Shown here piece after piece: positions 27,447 through 38,000 of a DNA stretch of 64,000 nt. Source of the stretch: Paracyclopina nana (lineage: Eukaryota > Arthropoda > Copepoda > Cyclopoida > Cyclopettidae); assembly GCA_019096065.1 (NCBI GenBank), contig JAGUCH010000006.1:4174001-4238000 (forward strand), written 5' to 3'. How positions within the stretch are numbered: position 1 is the first letter of the stretch; each line of letters opens with the position of its first letter. The notes under the pieces are model-generated. The model had not been told where the DNA came from. It saw nothing but the letters and a program-made list of their open reading frames with translations, and ran no database searches. The translations under genes were made by a program, and so were the position numbers.

Positions 27447-29983
27447 TTTGATCGGTTTTTAGCTTCAAATGCGGCTTTTTGCAATTCTTCAACCTACAGA
27501 TATAATTTACGTTGCGTCAATGAATTTCACTATCAGACAGCTCAGCTTTCTTATACCACCTGGTACAATTTCTTTCCCAGGAAAATGAGCAAAAAAACCC
27601 AGATAATCTCCCCTCCCTTCCCTGAAAACAAATCAAGAAGACAGCTTGCAGCCTCGACTAATGACTTCTTCTCTGTCAAAGTCAGCAAAGAATTTCTCCT
27701 CTATAAATTATTTTCCTAAGACAAAACGCTCTATCTGTCAATCCCCTAAGGCTACAGTTGCAATGAAGAAAGAGCCTTTCAGGTAACCCATCACGCACGT
27801 TATCATAAGCAGTGATGTCAATTAAGCCAAGCGCTCGAGCGGCAATGGTTCTTTTGATCTACCTTAAACGTGGACGAAGAAAGGGGGAAAATCTTTCTTT
27901 CGTACTATATTAACAAACCCCTCACTCATCAATTAATGTGGTTTACTAAATACAGAGTACATTTTGGCAAATCTGCACACAAAGAACTCACCCTACCCGC
28001 AGGCTTTCATGGCACAACTGCAAAATCCCCAAAACTCTTAACACTGAGGAAGTGTATTATTGGTGACTTTGAACACGAACAAAGAACGTCAAAAAGTTGC
28101 ACGAAAGCAGCAGCAGGAGCAGCTCGAGTGTATACTACGTAAGGGATATAGCAGTAGCAGCAGCAGCTGCTGAAGCAAGTAGCTTTCACTTTGAATTTCC
28201 GCAAAAATGAGACGTCACTGTTGCCAACGGGGAAAATGCCGCACAGAAATGGTAGCATTTCTTTACCTGATCCCAATGTTTGCTAGAACATCCTTCAAAG
28301 TTGTCAGGAAGTGGCAAGGCAGATATTTCACCAGGACTGCTTCTTCCAGAGGACTGGCAGCAGCAGCCAGGCAGCTTCTCTGAAAACCAAGTTGCCAGCT
28401 GAGAGATCGAGTCGAGGCTGCTGCTGCGTTGGCTAGCAAGCTATATGGGTTTTACCGTGCCATGGCAGAGCAAAAGCAAGCTCGCGTCGAGACTATACAA
28501 CGATCGAGAGGGGTGTATAACGTAGTAGAACTTGCGCGCAGAGAATTGCGCAGAGGACGCACTGCCGTCAGCCCACAAGAGGAAAGCTGCTACTTGATAT
28601 GGAATACAGTTGCAATGCAACTGCAGGATACTCCATAAAACATATAATACTAGTGCTATGGAGCGCATGAAACTTTGCTAAAAAACAAAGGCTCTCTCTT
28701 GGCTTAGAAAGTACTTTTTTCGCGATCTAGAAAAACAGGGCTTTAAATTAACGCTAGATGCTTTGCAGATGTAATTTTGGGCCTGAGTGTACCTATGAAA
28801 GCGCGTAAATACGAGGGCGAGAAGTTGAAGTACAAAGCTGATACCTAACATGCTTGACTTGAGAGAGGACAAAGTAATTAACGTTTCCGCACTCCACGAT
28901 GAGCATAATTTGCATTGAGACCTGCAAAGCACTCACGAATTTTATGGTTCTTGCTTTTTTTGAAGGGAGCATTCAAGCAGTCTGCCAAGTGCGACGTGCC
29001 CACATTGCCAATGAAAAGCTAACTACGTACACTGCCAATATTAGACATATGGCGCATAGGAAAATAGTCTCAAGCGCTATTACCGAACTTTGAACGGTAA
29101 AAAAGAAAAGGCGCAGTTGCAAGCATTGTTTTTAATTTATTTACAAACTGGGACTGTTTGAAGGATCAGATAAAGCTTTACGTCATGCCCTTTTTGCAAC
29201 GTTTCTCATTCATTTTGCTAGTTTACGTATTTTCTTATGAAGCTTTTTTGCAAGATATAAATTCTTTTTGAGCTAGTTTCAACACTCATTTTGCTCGAGT
29301 AAGGAAAAGTTTATCAAAAGGGAATGAATGGCTAATTACAACAGAGGAAGCTAAAAGGTGCACACAATAGCATCCTCGCAGGATATTACTTTAGAGTACT
29401 GGCAGTATATACTCAATGCTACGTACAATATGCATATGAATATTTTGGCCCAATACACGTTGTGGTACGCCAGCCAGCTGCATTAAGGGATCCGAGCGAC
29501 CAGAATTGCTGTTTGCTGAAGCATCATCTCATGATAATACCAATAATAATTTTTTACTATCCATCCCTCGTGCCTTTTCTGTGTCTTTTGCTATTTCTGG
29601 TAGTTGTTTGTAATTTTTCACAGCAGTGACTCGAGAAATGGTAGCACTTGCCTAAATGAAAGATGACAAAAAGCAAAGAGAGAGTAACTAAAATTAGGAG
29701 CAAACAACACGCGCTTTACCGCATGAAAAAAAATCCGAGTTTTGGTTGATATGAATGTAACGCATCACTTTGCTCCACCCCTTTTCACAGACGTCATATG
29801 GGACCCTGTCATCAATAGGCATGAATGACAATGCAAACTAAATGAATATGTGTTTTTCTTTTTTACATTGGAAACGTATTTTGCATTCAAAATATGAGAT
29901 GGTCATGAACAATCAAGATAACAAAGCACCATCAAAATGCGACATGGTTTAGTCGTTCATCATTTCCATTTTTTGAAGCGGAA
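27447..29983. other. Intergenic, likely promoter side of the minus-strand gene
   Basis: Holds the upstream side of the acidic-protein gene and the upstream side of the first Kazal gene. There are GCA/GCT-rich patches (28100-28180 and 28360-28430), but no frame with a family motif and no transposon ends that I could pair. Confidence 0.45.
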
Positions 29984-30340
29984 ATGGAGCTGAAAGCGAG
30001 CTATATTGCAGCCATAGTAGTTTTCTTGATAGCTAAAGCAAAAGCAAACACCAGCAGTTTCGAGTTTCAGGATGAACAGTTCGCTTTTCTTCGCAAGATG
30101 AAGCTGTTACGAGGCCAACCACTTGAGTTATGTTTGTGCCCCCTAATTTATTTGCCTGTTTGTGGAACTGATGGCAAAATCTACTCAAACTTTTGCTCAG
30201 CCAACTGTAAAAGCATGGTAAAGATCCCTTTAAAATGCTACTAAAACCAGGATACAAAACACTTGGTTTTGCAGGGAGTTCAGTGCCTCAACAAATGCCC
30301 TTGTAAAACGGAGGAAACTGAGAAAACATTTCAGAAATAA
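29984..30340 (+). CDS. Secreted single-domain Kazal protease inhibitor
   Basis: Two exons, 29984-30217 and 30275-30340, phase-0 intron of 57 bp, 99 residues. The N-terminus is a signal peptide (MELKASYIAAIVVFLIAKAKA). The Kazal domain covers about residues 48-90: C-L-C-P, then the hallmark PVCGTDGKIYSN, FCSANC and a closing C-x3-C-P-C that lies in exon 2. Kazal domains block serine proteases through an exposed loop just after the second cysteine; the target protease cannot be told. The tail after the domain is short and charged, and the stop codon sits inside an AATAAA-like sequence. A second Kazal gene with the same exon break follows on the same strand, so the pair probably arose by duplication. 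Confidence 0.88.
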
Positions 30341-30422
30341 AGCTTAACTCTGCCAATTATACAGACTAACTGTTGTTGTTTAACTGATTGTCTGGCAACT
30401 TTGGCTTTATCATGGTATTTTA

Positions 30423-30479
30423 AGCAACTTGAGAAACTGGTCAAACGTTTTTTAGCAACCTGTGAAACTGGTCAAACGT
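30423..30479 (+). repeat. Short direct duplication upstream of the second Kazal gene
   Basis: Two 26-bp units, 30423-30448 and 30454-30479, share agcaac and gaaactggtcaaacgt with only two differences. They lie about 50 bp upstream of a TATA-like box, so they could be duplicated regulatory sequence, though nothing shows this. Confidence 0.6.
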
Positions 30480-30524
30480 CATCGCTTTATTTGACATCTA
30501 AATGAAGCGCCAAACCTGCTGCCC

Positions 30525-30531
30525 TTATAAA
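30525..30531 (+). promoter_or_regulatory. TATA-like box of the three-domain Kazal gene
   Basis: TTATAAA stands 130 bp before the start codon at 30661, a fitting distance for a short 5' UTR. No strong initiator motif was seen about 30 bp downstream. Confidence 0.45.
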
Positions 30532-30660
30532 CTAGCTCTTTGAAAACATTACGAGTGCAGATAATTCTGGCTAAACTAGACTGCCAATGCCAGGGTAGAA
30601 GCCTGGGTCAGGTATGGAACTCAGTCAATTTTCGGGCTTCAACTCAACAAGTTGTGAAAA

Positions 30661-31296
30661 ATGAAATCTGTGCTCGCGCTTGCAGTTCTGAGCTTTGCAG
30701 CTTACGCAAATGCTGCACCCCAAAATGCCCAAATTTGCCCAGCCCTTTTTGAGCCCGTTTGCGGCAAAGACAGAAGGACCTACTCAAACGAATGCTTAGC
30801 TAAGGATGTGGTAATGCTGGGTACCCTCCAGCCAATTTGTGCTATTTATAAACAACTCTCTTCTTCTTTAGGGTGTTGATTGCAAGGGGAACTGCCCATG
30901 CAAAGAATGCGATTGTGACTTGGAAGAAGTGCAGCCCATCTGCGGCCAAAACAACAAAACTTACACCAATGCTTGCTTCGCTAGGTGTGAAACAATTGAC
31001 AAGCTCTGTGACGGCGAATGCCCGTGCCCATGTGAATGTGCAGAAATCTACCAGCCCATTTGTGGCACCGACGGAAAAACCTACTCAAGTGTTTGCGAGG
31101 CTGCATGTGGTAAAGTGGTAAGTCAAGTGCTTTTTGTAGGGCTCAAGATAGTGCTTAATATGCTCACTCTGATGTATTTTAGGTTCCTGAATGTAATGGC
31201 GAATGCCCTTGCCAGGACTTAAGCCAAGTCAATTCCCAGCCCCAGTTTCCTGGAGAGGAAGGCCAAATCAATGACCCAATTACTGAAAGATACTAG
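30661..31296 (+). CDS. Secreted three-domain Kazal protease inhibitor
   Basis: Three exons, 30661-30810, 30872-31117 and 31183-31296, all phase 0, 169 residues. Signal peptide MKSVLALAVLSFAAYANA. Kazal 1 (about 24-60) reads C-P-A-L-F-E-P-V-C-G and is closed by C-x3-C-P-C after the first intron. Kazal 2 (about 62-100) has QPICGQNNKTYTNACFARC. Kazal 3 (about 103-145) has QPICGTDGKTYSSVCEAAC and is closed by the third exon. The tail is acidic and Gln/Pro-rich. Introns cut domains 1 and 3 at the same place as in the neighbouring Kazal gene, between the helix and the last cysteines, which supports domain duplication with its intron. Domain 1 lacks the usual cysteine after ECLAK. An AATAAA at 31345-31350 is a likely poly(A) signal. 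Confidence 0.9.
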
Positions 31297-31560
31297 AAAT
31301 AAGATGATAAATATACCACACCAAGTTTCATATACACATTGACAAATAAATATCACGTTTCATGCTTAGACCACACGCATGCGGACAGAATAGTTCGATA
31401 TGTTTTTTGAGAGATAAGTAAGATACCTAGGAATTTACGTAGATAGAAAACAACGCATCCGAAGTTGCTACGTACTTGGCAAACATAAGTTTTATGATTA
31501 AGGCTCCTCATAATCAGTAAATAAATAGATGCTCAGGGAATGTTCTCTCATCAGTCAATC

Positions 31561-34500
31561 ATGAAGATGAAGGCGACAAGCTTGCTGCTTTTGCCATTGT
31601 TGGCTTTGAATGCAAGGGCTAATTTTTTGCAAGAGTTGCCCTTGAAAATGCTCAACGTTCGATCTGTGGCTTCAAGATACCCAGCTTCCAACTCAGAGTT
31701 TAGGACTAATCTTGAAAATGGAGTGGTAAACAAGTGGCATTAAGTCAAAGGCAATTATATAGCATATTTTTCAGGATGAGGATGTCGACAGGACCGAGGC
31801 TGACACACTGAATCAATTTCCAGCCAAAAAGCTCACTCTTCAGCCAGGAGGCTGCGGATTTTACCAGTTCCCAGTGAAGCCAGGCCAAACAAATGTCTAC
31901 ATTCAACCTGCCAAAAAGCAGGGAGATGTCTACTGGGTATACTTATTTTTTAGCCTCCGAAGAGAACAACTTGTTTTGTCAATCTGCCTCTTTTATTCAG
32001 AACTACTGCGACAAAGCTCCCATCACAATAGATGCATCTTCACTGGACGAGGCCAAGAAAACAAGCTTTAATTGCTTTTTTCCTGATTTGGATGTAGATC
32101 CTTGCTCTTCAAAAGCTTGCCATTCTGATATAGCTGCAATAGTTACCCCTGACATAGACGTCGAGGAGAGCATCAAAATTAAGCTTTGTAGTGACCCAAC
32201 ATCAGATCAAACCGCAGCCATTTGGGAAATCAATTTTAGTCGATCCAATGAGTCCAACTCGATCGAAGGCTACCTCGAAGAGGCAGCCAGGGATAGGCTA
32301 AGAGATATTCAAAATGTGCCTGATTTCAATACCCAATTAAGCATCGTTTCAATCGTTGGAGGCCGAGGCGTTGGAAAATCAACAGTGACATCCTTACTGG
32401 CTGGAAATCATTCTATGTTCACTGTAAGCCAAATATTTTTCGCGTGACTTTCCTTTATGAGCCTTCAAAGAATGTCTAGGTTGGAAGCTCATCAGTGGGA
32501 ACAACTACAACAGGCGCAGACTTATCCCCAGTAATCCCCTCATTAGAATGGTCTATCATTAGCGAAGAAAACTTGGGCCTACCTGTCACTCAGCCCAGTC
32601 AAAATTTCCCCATGTTTTTCATTGATAGCGAAGGCATGGGCATTCGAGGGGATGCCTTTGATTTTATGACCACAACCCCACCAGCAATCATTGCTAAAGT
32701 CATCATCTGGGTTGGAGCCGAAAACGTTCAAACGGTGAAAATCCTGAAAGATGTGGAAGATTACCTGAATGGACTGGACAACATTGTACTGGGAGAAAAT
32801 AATCCCTCAAAAAAGAAAGCAACAGTCTACTGCAGCGAAAAGGTCTATGGCCATTTTGTGATTGTCATCAATAAAATGATGGGTGGTGCCACTGACTTGG
32901 AGCTGCAAAAGGAGCTTATGGAGCCGGAGCCCGATTACATCGAAGGCAGCGAGGAGAGAAATCAGATCAGAGAAAAAATGAAGCAGTGCTTCCAAGATAT
33001 AACCGTTCATGGATTGCCTTTATTATCGGTGCCAGAAGGAGAAGAGATCGACTTTCCCTTTTTGAACGGAAGGTTTAAAGATGGCTTAGCTTCCATGGCT
33101 AACTCAATTGTGGAAAGGCTCTCAACGCCCAGGTAATTGAAACGTCCAAATGGCATGCATGGTAAACATACAGAGACCTTTTTTGTACGTTCCAATAGGC
33201 AAGTCACTGTTGGGGCTCAAACATTTGCTTTAAATGCTACAAATGCTGAAGTCATTCTTGCGACAGTCATAGAGGAAGCAAACAATGGCAAAATTGACCT
33301 CAACGGATTTAGCACATTCTGGACTTTTGTCAAGCAACGGGTTAATGCCACCCTTGGAGCAACTGAATCTGAGCTGCAGCCAATTGCTTCTGCTTGCAAA
33401 AATGTGAAAGGTTCCAAAGGTCTGGCCTGCTCTAGCTGTGTCTGTGACTACAGGAATAAAGTAATTGGCATGTCACTTGATGAAGTTGACCAAGTAAGCA
33501 AGAATGCTACCTTGTCTGGCCATACAGTAAAACTGTAATTGTTCTAGCAACTCCAAGTCGCAAAATCAGAGGCACTCCAACTTTTCCAAGCTGATTTGAC
33601 GCCATATATCTCAGAGTTCATGGAAGAGGTTGTGCAAGTCTGGAGAGCGGAACAAACCTGCACAGCGTCACGAAACCTGAAACTGAGCGTAATCCCTAAT
33701 CCACAATCTAAAGGCTTCATGTTTTAATTTCCTTTTTGTAGCCAAGATCACATGAACAAGTGTGCGATTTGTCAGCAATCAATTTGATCACACCAGGACA
33801 GCCATTGGAACTATCTTGCTCCATGCTCTTCACATGTGGATCCTTAATAATTGATGCTTCCGGAGTCACTGTCAATGCCGAAAAGGCTTACCTTGGCGAA
33901 GGTTCAACTATTAAAAATGTACCCCCACCAAAGGCCCAAAATGGCGTCACAGCAACAAATCCTGGAGAGAGTGGAACTGACGGAGCCCCTGGAGCTCCCG
34001 CATTCAGCATGTCACTAGTTGCCAATGGACTTCTCAGAGGATCCTTCAAGAAGCTCATATTCATAAGTCAAGGAGGAGCTGGAGGAGATGGTGGAAATGG
34101 AATGTCAGGGAAGAGTCATTTGGATGAAATTCCAGCCAATCCTGGAAGCCCAAATGAGGTAGTCCAAAATGGGCCACAAGTTGACTACCGAAGGAGTTGC
34201 AGCAATCATTGCGGAGGTCACTGTGAGGCCTGCGACGAGTACTGGTACCATGCCATGGATATAGACTTGCCAACACAAATTTGCGGGGGGAATGGTGGAA
34301 ACGGAGGAAACGGCGGAAATGGAGGACCTGCAGGCTCTCTTACTGTTGAAGGCACCGCTGAAATTGAAGCTGTCAATACTCCCTTGTCCGCATCTGGAGG
34401 ACTGGCTGGAACAGGCGCAGCTGGAGCAGCAGGCTTCATCATCAAGAGACATTTTACAGGATACAGGTATTTCAAATGAAACTGCCGCTTATTCAAATCA

Positions 34501-34677
34501 ATTAACAAGGATTATAGGAGGTACTGGGAAGATGCCGGCTGCCATGGGTTTGGTGGTCTGAGCTGTGGACCATCTTATCATGAAGCATTTGGAGGCTACG
34601 CTTACAACAACTACGACTCAAACTGCCCTGGCCAAGATGGAACTAGTGGAAAAAATGGTGACCCATGGTACAGCTAA
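31561..34677 (+). CDS. Secreted GBP-like P-loop GTPase protein with glycine-rich C-terminus
   Basis: Eight exons: 31561-31725, 31775-31936, 32001-32423, 32480-33132, 33199-33493, 33548-33688, 33742-34466 and 34518-34677. Introns are 49-66 bp and GT-AG, phases agree throughout, and the product is 907 residues. A signal peptide starts it (MKMKATSLLLLPLLALNARA). A cysteine-bearing segment follows to about 190. Then comes a nucleotide-binding domain with Walker A GGRGVGKST (229-237), a Thr-rich switch-I-like GTTTTG (about 257), DSEG (299-302) and a G4-like I-N-K-M (about 380). The order and DxEG form resemble guanylate-binding proteins. A mixed helical, Cys-containing part runs to about 610. The C-terminus is Gly/Asn-rich (GGNGGNGGNGGNGG) with cysteines and a final Tyr/Gly/Cys block. 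GBP-family GTPases are normally cytosolic, so export is odd. Poly(A) signal AATAAA at 34729-34734. Confidence 0.82.
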
Positions 34678-35042
34678 GCGTCCCATTAAACTTGTAACGC
34701 ATTACTTGTTGTAAAGTAATCATTGACAAATAAACTACCTAAAGCATAAAAGACGTCCGTGACAATGTTGATCATGACTAATTTCATAGCAATTTGGCAT
34801 TTGTAAAACCAAGAGTATCGAATCCAAGCCAATGCACATGAAAAACATTCTGCGTTATTTCTTGAGAAAACTAAATGCATTCAAAGAAGTCACAAGGTTG
34901 ACATTCAAAAAGGGACGTCAGGATGGCCTAATCATAGTAGGTTTCAATAACTAATTGCTTTTTGAGCTCAAGTCTAGAATTTACCAGGATTTAATTGAAA
35001 ATCAGCAAAAAAATTCTAGGAAAATTTGACTATCCAAAGAAG

Positions 35043-38000
35043 TTAGACAAGATTATTGATTAGCTCCTTAGCCATTCCAATTGAAATGTCCGAACAAGCT
35101 CTAAAAGTTTCCTGCGGACCACAACCTTGTGCAGAAGTGCCATTTCCACAGTCACCCCAATTATTGCCTGATTCAATGTGAAATTAATCCAGGAAGAGGA
35201 GGACAAAAAGGCGATTGATGACCTTCAGTTTTTACTTACCAGTTGTCCATGTCCACTGCAAAAATAATTTCAAGGATCAAAAGTTAAATTTGAAATGTCT
35301 AGGAGATATAATTAATTACCTGGAAAATGCATTGCTCACACCTCGTGATGTGATCAGGTAGCTTAACTTGCAAGTCAAAGAATCCATTGGTCCAAGTCAG
35401 CATAGGATAATGAGTCCCCCCTGTAGACACTTCCAACTCGCCATTTCTGAAAATTAATTCGCAATGATGTATTAATTGCATGGCCTTCATTCCATGAAGT
35501 AATTAGCCAATTTTCTGGAACGAGCAGTGAATTGAAGCTTTTAGAAGAGGTAGCAGGTCAAGCATGGCAATTTCGTTGATTCAGCAAAGCATACAGGTTT
35601 AAAGGCATGTCATGCACTGTTAAAGTTAAACCAATTACCATATTACATTTGGTGCCATGCTGTATGGTGCAATAGTTCAAATGCATAAAATACGCATATC
35701 AATGCTTCAGACCAGAGCAATCTCCCACGAGGACGATTCTCAATGTGTGAAGGGACAAATAAGTGAAACAGTTCACAAGGAAAAACTGACGTCCCACGTG
35801 AATTTCCCATACTTATCAAAGCAATCCTGTTCCGGATCATCTTCCCAATTATTGCTCTCGCACACTTTGAACACGAAATAGCCAAGATGCTGAGTGGTCA
35901 CCTAAGAAGTTCCAGAGTACAAATTTAGTCAAAGTCATGAATGACCATGAAGGATAATACCTCGATTGAGACATCAATCCACTCTCCGGCAACGTATTCG
36001 CCAGTCAAGAATCCAGTGTTTCCCCAAATTCCACCTGGAGCTTCATGTTGCCTTGGCTGAGCATCAAAAGCATCGCCACAAATGCCGCACTTTCCTCCGC
36101 ACACTTGATGCTGATGCTAAACCAAAATTCGAACATTTTAATTTCCAAGCCACTCGAAATTTTGTTTTACAGCAAAACTGTTAGCGGATTTTCTAGGCTA
36201 AAATGATGAGCCAATTGAATGGAAAAGCTAGATCAAATGTTCCGATTCACCAAACCTTCCCCGAAGACGACGCTTCTCAGTATTACCGCTCGCTGTAGTC
36301 TAGCTGAATAAATCAGTTCCATATTGTATTCCATCAAAACAAGTTGTCGATTTATTTCGTACTCGTTAAATTCTAAGTCCCTTTCAAGGACAAGACTTAG
36401 ACTATACTCGTGTAGCAAGGCACTTTTCCACGGACGCAGTATTCGTGCGAAGACTGTTCCTTTCATGGCGCCCAACGTTCCAAGCCGGTGAACCCAGCCC
36501 GTTTGCACTTTGGGAATAGTATAGAGGAATCGTGAACTCACCCCCAGGTAAGAGGCCACTAAAAGTCCCTCTTGCGATCAAACCGCAATCGAAAAGGCTA
36601 CAAAATCGTCCCTTATCCAAAAAAAAAAAAAAAAAACCAGACCGGTCATAAGACCGATCGAAAAAAAAAAAAAAACCTCTCTCTTCCCGCTTACTCTCTT
36701 CTTTTCTTGCTCTACCTCTTTCCTTTTCTAGGTCACGAAGACCCACAAAAACTTACAAAAAAACGGGACATCCGAAGGAACCACCCTAAGGAAATCCCAC
36801 AAAAAAAAAAAAACCCATACATTTACCAATATATCTTGTACTTTGTTCTTAAATTATCATACATATTACATGAAATAAACAATGGCTGCTAAAACAAGCA
36901 CCCCATCAAAGCCGATCAAAGAGTCCGACTGGAAAAATAAAGCCGCGATCATTGAGTCGGACATCACGACGGTCACGTCACTTTTCGCGTCTTGGTCTAA
37001 AGTCAATCCTAAAACAATGGAAGAAAACGTCCTGGAATACCTTCCAAAAGCAAAGGAGGCCAGTGACATGATCAACAAAATGGAGAAAAATGTGGACGTC
37101 CTAATTGACATGGCTGAAAACGTGGAATACGGGTCAGACGAAGTCATGGACGATCCCGATGAAGACTTGCGCATCGACAGCTTTCACTTAGCCGAAAAAG
37201 TACAGAAGCTCAGAATGCGAAAGCGCTACTGGTACTCCTTATTACGGAAATACATTCGCCGCAGAGAGGCCAACAGCGGAGAAAAACTGGAAATCTCGTT
37301 TGCAGAGTCCTCATACATGGAAAAAACGCTTCCAGAGGACTTAAATATCTCAGCCATCGGCGATGCAACCTTAAATAAGTTTACTGGCCGGTCAAAAGAG
37401 ATCCTCAAGGAAGACATTCCGGACGGCAACGCCAATCCGCCTCAAGAGGACAAGAATCCTCCAAAAGAAACAGGAGCCAAGCCGAAGGCACCGAAAGAAA
37501 AAACCCTCTCCATCAGGGAAGAACTACTAGCTACTGACACAGTGGCTGAATTCGATTTCGCATACGGTAATAAATGGTCCAATGAACTGGAAAAAGATTG
37601 CGATATAAAGCTTGACTTCGTCAAAATGCTGCATTCGCAACTCCGATGCAAAATCCACGCTTATGGCATTGACCCAAAACCACAAGAGTTCAACAAAAGG
37701 TCATTCGAACTCAACAAAGCAGTAGAAAAAATCCTGAGCCACGCAGAAAACTGCAGAGCTCTCCTTGCAGACTTAGCAGACAAACGTAAAGCAGGGACAA
37801 CGAAAGGCAGCTTGACCCGAATAATCAACCAATCCACTGCCATGGTTGAACAATTCATCGAGATCATGCCAGGCAAAGACTCACCTCAGGCCCCAGGTGA
37901 AATACCAGGCCAAAACTTAATGGAGTCCCTGATAAAAACCAAAAACGAAAGCAAGGAATTGTCACTCAACGTCAAATCCCCAGACATCCAACCTCCGGAA

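Noticed and set aside
27192-27719. 175-codon plus-strand frame with hydrophobic N-terminal stretch
   Set aside because: It is the antisense of the acidic exon at 26889-27446; its Leu/Ile/Val-rich look comes from reverse-reading Asp/Glu codons.
31937-31953. 17-bp intron in the secreted GTPase-like gene
   Set aside because: It does not restore the frame; the longer intron 31937-32000 does, with a good acceptor.
34061-34508. Minus-strand frames with proline or cysteine runs
   Set aside because: Antisense shadows of the Gly-rich exon of the secreted GTPase-like gene.
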